A DNA stretch of 64,000 bases from Streptomyces achromogenes (GCF_030816715.1 NZ_JAUSYH010000001.1:1116001-1180000), one strand, 5' to 3'; numbered from the stretch's first letter, positions 52,374 to 60,680 are shown. Notes: generated by a model from the sequence alone, not told the origin. Numbers and translations are program-made.

Positions 52374-53402
52374 TCAGTGATGGGTGAGGGGATGGGACTC
52401 AGTGGTGCTCAGATGGCCGAAGAACGGCAGCAGCCCGGTACGGTCGTGACAATTGACGTATTCGGCTCGGGCGCCGCCCTCCGGCACCACATAGACCTCG
52501 TGACCGAGCACCACGGTCACGTCTGGCGCGAAGTGCGCCGCCAGCTCGCCGAAGCTCTTCAGGATCGCAAGATGAGTCGGATGCTCATGGGCCCATGCCT
52601 CGAGGTGCGCCAGCGACTGCCACCAAGCCAGAGAGGACGTCTGCACCTGCGATCCGGCCGGGAAGTCGACGTCGAGCTTGCGGATACTGAGACACCCGGT
52701 CGTGAGGGGGTTGTCCACCAGGTAGTCGGCGCCTGCTTGATAGACGGGGAGCATCCGCTCCTCGAACCAGTCGCGCTCTGCATCGGGACAGTGCCGCCAA
52801 CCCTGAGGCGACCTGATAAAGCAGGCGTTTTCCGGCACCTCGAACCAGATATGGCGGTCAAGCGAAATCACGGCGCCCATCGAGACGTCCTGCACGGTCG
52901 CCTGAAGGCCGCCGTCCTCGGCGTCGTGGATGCGGTCGCGCATCGACCCGAAGTAGGAGTGGAACGGATTGAGCTGCGTCGATCGACTCTCGGCGATACC
53001 CCATCGGACGTCCTCGGTCGAAAAGGACGTCTCCAGTCGGCGCGCCGGCACCTGAATCGTCTCGACCCACAGGCCGATGCCTCGCTCAACCAAGCTCGGC
53101 GCCCAGGACTCCAGCGGGTGCTCTGCACGCCATCGCTGGTAATCCTCATCGGAGGTCCAGTAGGTCATGAAAACCTCGTTTGCGCGGCCGGCTGCGTCCA
53201 CATGGCGTCCGGCCTCGGCCTGATAGACACAGGACTCTGCTGCCAAGGCCCCCTGCAGCCGCTCATGCACGTCCTTCGCATCAGTTCCCGGGAGGTACTG
53301 AATGCCTATCTGCGCCATGACGATGACTTCGTCGAGCGACGAGAAAGTCGAGCTGTACGCGGAGTAGGGATTGTGGAAGTCGCGAGGTCGTATCTTCGTC
53401 AC
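52374..53402 (-). CDS. Aldoxime dehydratase (phenylacetaldoxime dehydratase family)
   Basis: A haem enzyme of 342 residues. Family strings occur along its length: WGIAESRSTQLNPFHSYFGS, ENACFIRSPQGW, YLVDNPLTTGCLSIRKLD, and near the C-terminus HEVYVVPEGGARAEYVNCHD with the expected distal histidine region. The group dehydrates aldoximes to nitriles. No nitrilase, nitrile hydratase or amidase gene is nearby, although aldoxime dehydratase genes often sit with those. The SnoaL-type remnant and the molybdoenzyme gene lie downstream on the same strand. The start ATG at 53402 has AGAGGA upstream. Confidence 0.85.
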   Translation of the reverse strand: MTKIRPRDFHNPYSAYSSTFSSLDEVIVMAQIGIQYLPGTDAKDVHERLQGALAAESCVYQAEAGRHVDAAGRANEVFMTYWTSDEDYQRWRAEHPLESWAPSLVERGIGLWVETIQVPARRLETSFSTEDVRWGIAESRSTQLNPFHSYFGSMRDRIHDAEDGGLQATVQDVSMGAVISLDRHIWFEVPENACFIRSPQGWRHCPDAERDWFEERMLPVYQAGADYLVDNPLTTGCLSIRKLDVDFPAGSQVQTSSLAWWQSLAHLEAWAHEHPTHLAILKSFGELAAHFAPDVTVVLGHEVYVVPEGGARAEYVNCHDRTGLLPFFGHLSTTESHPLTHH

Positions 53403-53614
53403 CGTCGGTTCCTCTCATGGACGACTCATGGCTCAGCGTTGCTGCGCGCGACCCCGCGTCGTCAGACCCCGAGCAGGTACTGCCGACCCGTACTCGTTGG
53501 AGGCCAACGAGGCATGCGACGGAGACCGAGACGCGCCGGCCGTCACCCGAACGGGTCCTCTTCTCTTCGCAACCTTCCGGCACAGCGCCAGCGGGGCTGT
53601 TCAGACTTGACCCT

Positions 53615-53658
53615 GCTCCCGCATGGGTCGATCCTCGCTCCCGCATGGGTCGATCCTC
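53615..53658. repeat. Perfect tandem duplication of 22 bp
   Basis: GCTCCCGCATGGGTCGATCC followed by TC occurs twice without a gap, about 210 bp upstream of the aldoxime dehydratase start. It lies in the 406-bp stretch 53403-53808, where no gene is supported. The repeat might bind a regulator or be a replication slip. Confidence 0.75.
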
Positions 53659-53808
53659 GGAGCAGCGCGAGCGGTGAGGTCACCACCTCGCGAGCCGAGC
53701 TTCCGCCGGAGGCGGATTCGGCAGTGGACCGCGATGCGCTGACCGACGGTGAGTCCGAGCTCAACCGTCCGCGGCGGGCGGCCTCAGCCGCCCGCACCAT
53801 CAGCGCGC

Positions 53809-55431
53809 CTACGCTCCCAGCGAGTCCAGTGCCCGCCTGGACCCCTGCACCGCCGTCCGCTGCATCAGGTCCACCACACCTCTGACACCCGCCATCTCCG
53901 ACCCTCCACCGGCCCGCCCGGGGCCGCCGTGCCGCAGCCCCGGCAGCGGTGACCCGTGTCCGGTGGTCTGCCCCATGTTCAGCGAGTCGAGCAGGTGCAG
54001 CCGCCCGTGCCAGGCCGCCGTCTCGCGTACAAACGCGCTGGTCCAGTCGACATCGTCGCTCACCGTCGACGCGGCGAGGCTGCCCCGCCCCCGCGCCAGC
54101 AGATCCGCCGCGTGCCCGGTGTCGCGGTACGCCAGCACCGTCGCCGCCGGTCCGAACGGCTCGACCTCGTGGGGCGCGGCGGCCTCGGGGTCGGCGGAGA
54201 TGAGGAGGGTGTCAAGGAAGGCGCCCCGCTCGGGGTCGGCGTCGACCGCCCGTACCTTCGCAGGGTCGCCGTGTACGAAGCGGCCGGACTCCGCGATACG
54301 GCGTACCGCGCGCCGTACGTCGTCGCGCTGGGCGAGGCTGACGACCGGGCCCATCCGGACGCCCTCGGCGCCTGGATCACCGACGGTCACTCCGGCCAGT
54401 TCGGCGGAGATCGCGTCGAGGGCGGCGGACTCCTGCTCCCGGGGAACGAGGACGCGACGGATCGCTGTGCACTTCTGGCCCGCCTTCACCGTCATCTCGG
54501 TCACCACCTCTCGCACGAACGCGTCGAAGAGCGGTGAGCCGGGCGTGACGTCGGGGGCCAGGACGACCGCGTTGACGGAATCCGCCTCGGCGTTGAAGCG
54601 GACCGAGCGGGACACCAGGTGGGCATGGGTGCGCAGGGTCTCGGCGGTGGCGGCGGAGCCGGTGAAGGAGAGGACGTCCTGCTCGCCGAGCAGGTCGAGG
54701 GCCGGCCGTACCGAGCCCACGACAAGCTGGAGGGTCCCCGGCGGCAGGACACCGGCCTCCGTCACGACCCGGACCAGGTGCCCGGTGAGATACGCGGTCG
54801 GGGTGGCCGGCTTCACCACGCTCGGCATGCCCGCCAGCACTGCTTGGGCCAGCTTCTCCAGCGGGGCCCAGACGGGGAAGTTGAAGGCGTTCACCTGGAG
54901 CATCAGGCCCGGGGAGGGAGTGACGATGTGGACGCCCAGGAAGTCCTCGCCCCGCGCGAGGCGTTCGGCGGGGCCCTCGACCAGGTAGGGCGCGTCCGGG
55001 AGTTCGGCGCGGGCCCGCGCCGCGTAGTCGCGCAGGACGCGGATGCCGCCGTCGATGTCGTAGCGGGCGTCGTTCAAGGTGGCTCCGGCGCGGGCGGAAA
55101 GCGCGTAGAGCTCCTCGCGGCGGGCGCGGACGGCGACGGCGACGGCGTCCAGGAGGTCGGCCCGCCGGTGGAAGGTCAGGGCCCGCAGCGCGGGACCGCC
55201 GGCGTGGCGCGCGTGGGCGAACGCTCCGGTGAGGTCGAGGCCGGCGGAGGAGACACGGCAGACCAGGTCCCCCGTGACCGCGTCGTGCACGTCGGTCGCG
55301 GACCCGTCCGTGGCCGTGGGGGTGACCCAGGCGTCCTGCAGATGGCTCTGGAGCATGGGATGGGGCCCGCTTTCTTCGAGAACGTAGAGGGAGGGTTGCT
55401 GAGGGAGGGGCACGGAAGCTGCGTCGTTCAC
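53809..55431 (-). CDS. Aldehyde dehydrogenase, PaaN/PaaZ N-domain or BoxD type
   Basis: A 540-residue ALDH without the MaoC hydratase domain of full PaaZ. The N-terminus has MLQSHLQDAWVTP at residue 25. The core has VNAFNFPVWAPLEKLAQAVL, FTGSAATAETLRTH and the nucleophile cysteine in AGQKCTAIRRVLVP. The end NMGQTTGHGSPLPGLRHGGP with MAGVRGVVDLMQRTAVQGS is typical of the CoA-linked semialdehyde dehydrogenases. GTG at 55431 overlaps the dioxygenase stop (GTGA). Beside an extradiol dioxygenase it probably oxidises a ring-fission semialdehyde. Whether the substrate is a CoA ester is open. Confidence 0.85.
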   Translation of the reverse strand: MNDAASVPLPQQPSLYVLEESGPHPMLQSHLQDAWVTPTATDGSATDVHDAVTGDLVCRVSSAGLDLTGAFAHARHAGGPALRALTFHRRADLLDAVAVAVRARREELYALSARAGATLNDARYDIDGGIRVLRDYAARARAELPDAPYLVEGPAERLARGEDFLGVHIVTPSPGLMLQVNAFNFPVWAPLEKLAQAVLAGMPSVVKPATPTAYLTGHLVRVVTEAGVLPPGTLQLVVGSVRPALDLLGEQDVLSFTGSAATAETLRTHAHLVSRSVRFNAEADSVNAVVLAPDVTPGSPLFDAFVREVVTEMTVKAGQKCTAIRRVLVPREQESAALDAISAELAGVTVGDPGAEGVRMGPVVSLAQRDDVRRAVRRIAESGRFVHGDPAKVRAVDADPERGAFLDTLLISADPEAAAPHEVEPFGPAATVLAYRDTGHAADLLARGRGSLAASTVSDDVDWTSAFVRETAAWHGRLHLLDSLNMGQTTGHGSPLPGLRHGGPGRAGGGSEMAGVRGVVDLMQRTAVQGSRRALDSLGA

Positions 55432-56312
55432 TCGGCCGGGTGGTGGCCCCAGATGTCGGCGGTATAAACCCGGCTGACCCAGGTGCTCTCGTCGACCTGC
55501 ACGCCGCCCGCGCCGATCTCGATGCCGAAGCCGGCCGGCGAGGTCATGTAGAAGGAGAACATCCCGTCGTTGGCGTGCTTGCCGAGCGTGGCCATGAGTT
55601 TCACGTCGTGCTCACGCGTGCGGTCGAGGGCGCGGCCGACCTCCTCCGGGCTGGTCACCTCGCACAGGATGTGGTGGGTTCCCTCGTTCTTGTACGACCG
55701 GATGAACGCGATGCTGTGGTGCCGTGGGTTGCAGCCGAGGAAGTAGAAGGTGCCCCAGGGGTAGTCGGCGGTGTCACTGAGCCGGAATCCCAGGACGTCG
55801 CAGTAGAAGTCGACCGCCGCCTGCACGTGCGGCGTCTTCATCACCACGTGCCCGAGCCCCTGCTCTCCGGTCACGAAGTCGACGCCCAGCGGCGAGACGA
55901 ACTGGCTGGGGGCCAGGCGGCGACCGCAGAACAGCTCGGTGCGGATGCCGAGGGGGCCGGTGAAGTGCACCATCCGGGCCACCTGGCGGTCCTGGCACTC
56001 CTCGTCGGTGCCGACGGACACGTCGACTCCGGCCTCCTTGAGGCGCACCGTCATCTCGTCGATGGCCGCCGGGTCGCGGACCTCCCAGCCGATGACCGTC
56101 ACGCCGCCCGTCGGCGCCTCGGTCAGCCACATGCGGAAGGGGTGCTGGTCCATGCGCAGGCGGTAGCGCACGCTGTCGCCGCCCGCGGCTGAACCGCTGT
56201 CGGATGCGGTGCCGGGCTCGACCGCGAGGCCGATCACTGTGCGGGCGTAGTCCGCCCATGCTGTCGGGTCGGGCGCACCAACGCCCACGTACCCAAGGCT
56301 CTGGATCGTCAT
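55428..56312 (-). CDS. Type I extradiol dioxygenase (BphC/HsaC-like, two VOC domains)
   Basis: A 294-residue ring-cleavage enzyme. Two vicinal-oxygen-chelate domains are visible. The second holds the iron ligands H155 (GLGHVVMKTP), H214 (GTHHILCEV) and E265 (GFGIEIGAGG), with the catalytic histidine in CNPRHHSIAF and the hallmark GKHANDGMFSFYMTSPAGF. It should open a catechol-type ring next to its hydroxyls. ATG 56312 has no ribosome site but lies 7 nt after a TACCGT -10 element, so the message is probably leaderless. The longer frame to 56348 would run through the promoter. Confidence 0.92.
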   Translation of the reverse strand: MTIQSLGYVGVGAPDPTAWADYARTVIGLAVEPGTASDSGSAAGGDSVRYRLRMDQHPFRMWLTEAPTGGVTVIGWEVRDPAAIDEMTVRLKEAGVDVSVGTDEECQDRQVARMVHFTGPLGIRTELFCGRRLAPSQFVSPLGVDFVTGEQGLGHVVMKTPHVQAAVDFYCDVLGFRLSDTADYPWGTFYFLGCNPRHHSIAFIRSYKNEGTHHILCEVTSPEEVGRALDRTREHDVKLMATLGKHANDGMFSFYMTSPAGFGIEIGAGGVQVDESTWVSRVYTADIWGHHPAE

Positions 56313-56319
56313 GACGAAG

Positions 56320-56348
56320 ACGGTATTTGTTAGACCCTTGACGGTCAA
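56320..56348 (-). promoter_or_regulatory. Leaderless promoter of the dioxygenase operon (element copy 1)
   Basis: On the minus strand TTGACC (56348-56343), 17-bp spacer, TACCGT (56325-56320), then 7 nt to the ATG. The spacer GTCAAGGGTCTAACAAA is nearly repeated at two other promoters in this locus (56338-56366 and 58486-58514). Confidence 0.75.
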
Positions 56349-56366
56349 GGCTCATACGAATACGTT
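56338..56366 (+). promoter_or_regulatory. Divergent promoter of the CMD-FAH-MarR operon (element copy 2)
   Basis: TTGACG (56338-56343), 17-bp spacer GTCAAGGCTCATACGAA, TACGTT (56361-56366). Its -35 and that of the opposite promoter lie together in the perfect palindrome CCTTGACGGTCAAGG (56336-56350). One protein bound there could block both directions. Confidence 0.75.
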
Positions 56367-56393
56367 GACGCCATCGAGCCGAGGAGGTCTCCG

Positions 56394-56987
56394 ATGCCGG
56401 GAGAAGTGCCCGTGAAGGCCCGCCTGCAGCCCGTCCATGAGGGCGAGCTGCACGAGAAGACACTGGCGGCGCTGGCGCCGTACCGCGATCAGGACGGCCG
56501 GATCTACACGATCTGGGCGACCCTGGCCCATCACGAGGACGCGCTGCGCCGCTTCATCGTCTTCGGCAACCACGTACTGGGGAAGAACACCCTGCCGCTG
56601 CCGTCTCGCGAGCTGATGATCCTGCGGATCGCGGCCCGTGCGCAGGCCGCGTACGAGTGGGACCAACACGTCCGGATCGCCCGCCGCGCCGGGCTCGCCG
56701 ACGAGACGGTCCTGGCCGCCGTGAAAGGCGACTGGGACGGGCTCGACGAGCTGGACCGGGTGCTGCTCACCGCCACCGACTCGCTCCTGGACCGCAAGGG
56801 CGTGGACGACGAGCTGTGGGGCCGACTGACCGCCCACCTGAGCACCGAGCAGGTCATAGACGTCCTCTACACCGTCGGCCAGTACCTGACCATCGCCACC
56901 GTCATCAACACGCTCGGGGTGCCGGTGGAGGGCGAGCTCGCCCTTCCGCTGCCCCGGCCCCGTGACCTGAAGGAAGAAGCCGCATGA
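56394..56987 (+). CDS. Carboxymuconolactone decarboxylase (CMD/AhpD) family protein
   Basis: A 197-residue helical protein. The CMD region reads LPLPSRELMILRIAARAQAA, YEWDQHVRIARRAGL, and LSTEQVIDVLYTVGQYLTIA. The usual CxxC redox pair of AhpD is absent; the position reads YEWDQH, as in other CMD-like enzymes of catabolic clusters. GAGGAGG precedes the ATG at 56394. Its exact reaction is unknown. It is the first gene of the operon with a FAH enzyme and a MarR regulator and overlaps the FAH gene by 4 bp. Confidence 0.85.
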   Translation: MPGEVPVKARLQPVHEGELHEKTLAALAPYRDQDGRIYTIWATLAHHEDALRRFIVFGNHVLGKNTLPLPSRELMILRIAARAQAAYEWDQHVRIARRAGLADETVLAAVKGDWDGLDELDRVLLTATDSLLDRKGVDDELWGRLTAHLSTEQVIDVLYTVGQYLTIATVINTLGVPVEGELALPLPRPRDLKEEAA

Positions 56988-57832
56988 AGCTCGCCAACCT
57001 CGCCGGCCGCCCGGTCGTCGTCCGCGACGACCTCGCCCTCGACATCGCGGACGCCAGCAAGGGAGCGATCGAGCCGCGTCTGGAGGTGCTCTGCGACCTC
57101 GCCCTCCACCACGAGCTGCGCGCGATCGCCGAGCGTGCGACCGAGGCCGACTGGAAGCCGTTCGACCAGCACGACCTGGGCCGCGTGGCCAAGCCGTACA
57201 AGGCGATCGGGGTCGCCCTGAACTACCGCGCGCACGCCGAGGAGTCCAACCTCCCCGTGCCGGACGAGCCGTCGGTGTTCGCCAAGTTCGCCTCGTCCGT
57301 GGTCGGCCCCTATGACTCGATCGTGGTGGAGCCGCAGTACGACAAGGTGGACTACGAGGCCGAGCTCGTCGTGGTCATGGGCAGGGCGGGCAAGAACATT
57401 CCCGAGGCCGACGCCTGGTCCCACGTCGCCGGGGTCACGGCGGGTCAGGACATCAGCGACCGCAAGGAGCAGTGGCGCAAGCCGATCAACCAGTTCACGC
57501 TGCCCAAGTCGTACGACACCTTCAGCCCGATCGGCCCGTACCTGGTGACGCCGGACGAGTTCGCCGACCCCGACGACATCGAGGTGGCCGCCTGGGTCGA
57601 CGACCTCGAGGTGCAGCGGGGCCGCACCTCGGACCTCATCTTCAGCGTGCCCGAGCTGATCGCCTGGCTGTCGAAGCGGGTGACGTTCGAGCCCGGCGAC
57701 CTGATCTTCACCGGCACCCCGGCCGGCTGCGGTGTCCGCCGCACTCCTCGCCTCTACCTCACCGAAGGTAAGGTCCTGCGGACCGAGGTGACTGGCGTGG
57801 GCACCATGGTCAATCCGGTCGTCGCCGGCTGA
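56984..57832 (+). CDS. Fumarylacetoacetate hydrolase (FAH) family protein
   Basis: A 282-residue FAH-fold enzyme. Typical strings are AIGVALNYRAHAEES, VDYEAELVVVMGR (metal-binding glutamates), GQDISDRKEQWRK and DLIFTGTPAGCGV. The family includes acylpyruvate hydrolases and the HpcE-type decarboxylase/isomerases that work on ring-fission products. Here it probably acts after the extradiol dioxygenase. The C-terminus of the motif region (GCGVRRTPRLYL) differs from the common GVG form. ATG at 56984 overlaps the CMD stop. Confidence 0.9.
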   Translation: MKLANLAGRPVVVRDDLALDIADASKGAIEPRLEVLCDLALHHELRAIAERATEADWKPFDQHDLGRVAKPYKAIGVALNYRAHAEESNLPVPDEPSVFAKFASSVVGPYDSIVVEPQYDKVDYEAELVVVMGRAGKNIPEADAWSHVAGVTAGQDISDRKEQWRKPINQFTLPKSYDTFSPIGPYLVTPDEFADPDDIEVAAWVDDLEVQRGRTSDLIFSVPELIAWLSKRVTFEPGDLIFTGTPAGCGVRRTPRLYLTEGKVLRTEVTGVGTMVNPVVAG

Positions 57833-58410
57833 TGCCGGCCGGGCCGGCCGAGGAAGGGTGGGACATCGTGACGGATACCGTGCGGGAAGAGGCCACGGTC
57901 GCCAGCCGGACCCGGGAGTTCTCGGAACTGTTGCGCCACCACCATCGCGAGCTGGGCACGACGGATCCCCGGGACCTCGACGCGATCGAGATGGTCACCG
58001 ACCTTACCCGCCTCGAAGCCCGGCTCACCAAGGACTTCGAGAAACACGTCCACCGGCCCCTGGGCCTGACCTGGGCGGGCTTCCGGATCCTGAACGCCCT
58101 GTGGGTCTACGGCCCCCTCGCCCAGCAGGACATCGGGCGGGTCTCCGGATCCACCCGGGCCAGCATCTCGAGCGCGCTGGCGACGCTGGAGAGCCGCGGC
58201 CTGATCACCCGTGAACGCGTCGAGTCCGACCGCCGTCAGCTGTTCGTCGAGCTCACCTCCGAGGGGCGCGACACGCTGCGGCAGGCCATCGAGGCCCAGA
58301 CAAAGCGCGAGCGCGCCTGGACCGGCGTCCTGCGTGACGACCAGCTCAGTGAGCTGGTTCATCTCCTGCGTACGCTGGTCAACCAGGAGACCCCGGCCGA
58401 CGACGCCTGA
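57832..58410 (+). CDS. MarR-family transcriptional regulator
   Basis: A 192-residue winged-helix protein. The HTH lies in GPLAQQDIGRVSGSTRASIS with the recognition helix and then LESRGLITRERVESDRRQLF as the wing. ATG 57832 overlaps the FAH stop (TGATG). GTG 57868, with GAGGAAGGG about 10 nt upstream, is a possible later start. It is the only regulator gene in this locus and therefore the best candidate to bind the three similar promoter elements. Confidence 0.92.
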   Translation: MPAGPAEEGWDIVTDTVREEATVASRTREFSELLRHHHRELGTTDPRDLDAIEMVTDLTRLEARLTKDFEKHVHRPLGLTWAGFRILNALWVYGPLAQQDIGRVSGSTRASISSALATLESRGLITRERVESDRRQLFVELTSEGRDTLRQAIEAQTKRERAWTGVLRDDQLSELVHLLRTLVNQETPADDA

Positions 58411-58485
58411 GTCCGGCGAGCCCGGCCGACCCCCGCACGGAGCCCGTGTGGCATAGGCCGACACCCCCTCCAGATCGTCATAACT

Positions 58486-58514
58486 TTTACCGTCAAACCT
58501 CTAACGAATTTTCC
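58486..58514 (+). promoter_or_regulatory. Promoter of the cupin-P450 operon (element copy 3)
   Basis: TTTACC (58486-58491), 17-bp spacer GTCAAACCTCTAACGAA, TTTTCC (58509-58514). Aligned with copy 1 the string ACCGTCAA...TCTAAC.AAT is kept. The leader to the ATG is about 65 nt. The -10 match is weak, so activation or another start is possible. Confidence 0.6.
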
Positions 58515-58582
58515 CGAGGCCCTTTAACGTTCAGCCACCTTCCCCTGACGCCCTTCGCGTCGGTTCCTCAAAGGAGAGAGTC

Positions 58583-59113
58583 ATGGTCCGTCGTGTCGTC
58601 ACCGGTGTCAGCCCGAGCGGCAAGCCCGTGATCGTCAGTGACGGCGAGCCGCCGCGCAGCCGTCAGTTCATCCACACCCCTGGCTTCGCCCGCTCCGTGG
58701 TGTGGAACACGGCCTCTCCCGCCGTCCCGTCCGAGGACCCGACGGCCGGCCTCGCGAACTTCGTCCCGGCTCCCGGCGAGACGGTCGCCCTGACCGTCAC
58801 CTTCGCGCCGGGCAGCGTCTACGCCGACCCGTCCTGGGACCCGATCGCCGCGGCGGCCGAGCAGCTGGAGGCCAGCCCCGGTCTCGCCGAGCTCTTCGAG
58901 CCCGACAGTCCCGGCATGCACACCACCCCGACCGTCGACTACGGCGTCGTCCTGAGCGGCGAGATCGTCCTCGACCTCGACGGCGGCGAGACGGCGGTCC
59001 TGAGGCCCGGCGACATCGTCGTGCAGAACGCCACCCGGCACGCCTGGCGCAACAACGGCACCGAGCCCGCCACCATGTTCTTCGTCCTCATCGGCGCGGG
59101 CGGCATCTCATGA
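58583..59113 (+). CDS. Cupin-domain protein of the P450 operon
   Basis: A 176-residue protein with one cupin barrel in its C-terminal half: HTTPTVDYGVVLSGEIVLDL and VVQNATRHAWRNNGTEPATM, with histidines at the metal positions. Small cupins of this type accompany aromatic and P450 operons, but their role is not established. GGAGAG lies just before the ATG. It overlaps the P450 gene by 4 bp. Confidence 0.85.
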   Translation: MVRRVVTGVSPSGKPVIVSDGEPPRSRQFIHTPGFARSVVWNTASPAVPSEDPTAGLANFVPAPGETVALTVTFAPGSVYADPSWDPIAAAAEQLEASPGLAELFEPDSPGMHTTPTVDYGVVLSGEIVLDLDGGETAVLRPGDIVVQNATRHAWRNNGTEPATMFFVLIGAGGIS

Positions 59114-60333
59114 GCCCCCTGACGACGGCGGCGCCCGGCGCTCCGGTCGTCGACCTGGACCTCGCCGACCTGCGCCGCGACCCCTACCCCGCCTACGCCG
59201 AACTGCGCCGCACCGCCCCGCTCGCCTGGGTGCCCTCGGTCGGCCGGCACCTGCTCACCCGGTACGAGGACATCGTCCAAGCGGAGAAGCTGCCCGAGGT
59301 GTTCAGCTCCCTCGAGGAGGGCTCGCTGCTGCTGCGCACGGTCGGCCCCAACATGCTCCGCGAGGACGACCCGAACCACCGCAGGCTGCGATCCGCCGCC
59401 GAGCCGCCCACCCGCCCGCGCCAGGTCCGCGACCTGTGGGCAGCCTCCTTCGAACGCACCGCGCACGAAGTGCTCGAGCGCATCGCCGGCCGCGGCGAGG
59501 CCGACCTGATCGCCGACTTCGCCGAGCCGCTCGTCGCCGCCAACCTGGCCCTGGTCCTGGGCCTGCGCACGGCGAGCGCCGAGGACATCGCCGACTGGTC
59601 GCGGGCGATGATGGCCGGCAACAGCAACTACGCCGACGACCCCGACGTCTGGCTCCGCGCCGAGCGGGCCACCCGGGCCATCGAGGGCGCGGTCGCCGAA
59701 GTCGCCGAAGCCGCCCGGCGTGAGCCCGACGGCTCAGTGATCTCCTCCATGGTCCACGCGGACGGGCCGGTGGAACTCGCGGAGATCCAGAACAACGTCA
59801 AGGTCATCATCGGCGGGGGCGTCAACGAGCCACGTGACGTCTTCGGGGTCGGCGCCTGGGCCCTGCTGAACCGCCCCGGGGTGCTGGACCGCGTCCTGAA
59901 GGATCCGGCGAGCTGGAAGCGGGTCTTCGAGGAGACGGCCCGCTGGGTCTCGCCGATCGGCATGTACCCGCGCCAGCTCACCCAGGAGTACGAGATCGCC
60001 GGGGTGACCCTCCCCGCCGGCAGCCGTGTCGCCCTCGTCATCGCCTCTGGCAACCGGGACGAGGCGGTGTTCGAGCGGGCCGACGAATTCGACATCGACC
60101 GGCCGCACCGCCCGCACCTCGCCTTCGGCGGCGGTCCGCACTTCTGCATGGGCGCGTGGGTCGCGCGCCACGAGGTCAGCGCGATCGCCTGGCCCCTCGT
60201 CTTCAGCCGCCTGAAGGGACTGCGCCTCGCCGAAGGCGCGACAGCATCCGACAGCGACTCCGCCGCGGGCCGCATGGACGGCTGGGTGTTCCGCGGGCTG
60301 ACCTCGCTGAACGTCACCTGGCAAGCAGCCTGA
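59110..60333 (+). CDS. Cytochrome P450 with non-canonical I-helix
   Basis: A P450 of 407 residues. The haem loop is FGGGPHFCMGAWVARHE and the K-helix is EETAR. The I-helix reads VIIGGGVNEPRDVFG instead of the usual AGxx(T/S)T, so the conserved acid-alcohol pair is replaced by Asn-Glu-Pro-Arg. As I recall, the GcoA/CYP255 group of aryl-O-demethylases has a similar GG..EPR helix. The downstream 2Fe-2S ferredoxin and ferredoxin reductase complete a class I electron chain. It may O-demethylate or hydroxylate an aromatic to give the catechol for the extradiol enzyme. Confidence 0.93.
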   Translation: MSPLTTAAPGAPVVDLDLADLRRDPYPAYAELRRTAPLAWVPSVGRHLLTRYEDIVQAEKLPEVFSSLEEGSLLLRTVGPNMLREDDPNHRRLRSAAEPPTRPRQVRDLWAASFERTAHEVLERIAGRGEADLIADFAEPLVAANLALVLGLRTASAEDIADWSRAMMAGNSNYADDPDVWLRAERATRAIEGAVAEVAEAARREPDGSVISSMVHADGPVELAEIQNNVKVIIGGGVNEPRDVFGVGAWALLNRPGVLDRVLKDPASWKRVFEETARWVSPIGMYPRQLTQEYEIAGVTLPAGSRVALVIASGNRDEAVFERADEFDIDRPHRPHLAFGGGPHFCMGAWVARHEVSAIAWPLVFSRLKGLRLAEGATASDSDSAAGRMDGWVFRGLTSLNVTWQAA

Positions 60334-60356
60334 GCCGTCCCCATCGGGAGGACTTC

Positions 60357-60680
60357 ATGCCCACCGTCATCTTCCAGTTGCCCGACGGGACCGAACGCAA
60401 GGTCACCGCCGCGTCGGGGACCGCGCTCATGCAGGCGGCTGTCTCGAACGGCGTCCCGGGCATCGTCGCCGAGTGCGGCGGCAACGCCTCCTGCGCCACC
60501 TGCCACGTCTACGTCGACGCCGCGCAGTCCGGGCTGGCAGGCCCCCCGAACGACGTCGAGGACGAGATGCTGGACTTCACCGCCGCCGAACGCCGGCCCA
60601 CCAGCCGGCTCAGCTGCCAGATCCACCTCTCCGACGCCCTCGACGGCCTGGTCGTCCACGTACCCGAGGAGCAGGTATGA
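60357..60680 (+). CDS. 2Fe-2S ferredoxin (adrenodoxin/putidaredoxin type)
   Basis: A 107-residue ferredoxin. The cluster cysteines are C40, C46 and C49 in ECGGNASCATC, and C86 in RLSCQIHL, the vertebrate-type pattern used by P450 systems. GGGAGGA precedes the ATG at 60357. It lies between the P450 and reductase genes and should carry electrons between their products. Confidence 0.95.
   Translation: MPTVIFQLPDGTERKVTAASGTALMQAAVSNGVPGIVAECGGNASCATCHVYVDAAQSGLAGPPNDVEDEMLDFTAAERRPTSRLSCQIHLSDALDGLVVHVPEEQV

Noticed and set aside
53615..53658. CRISPR-like repeat
   Set aside because: There are only two units with no spacer between them and no cas genes. It is a tandem duplication.
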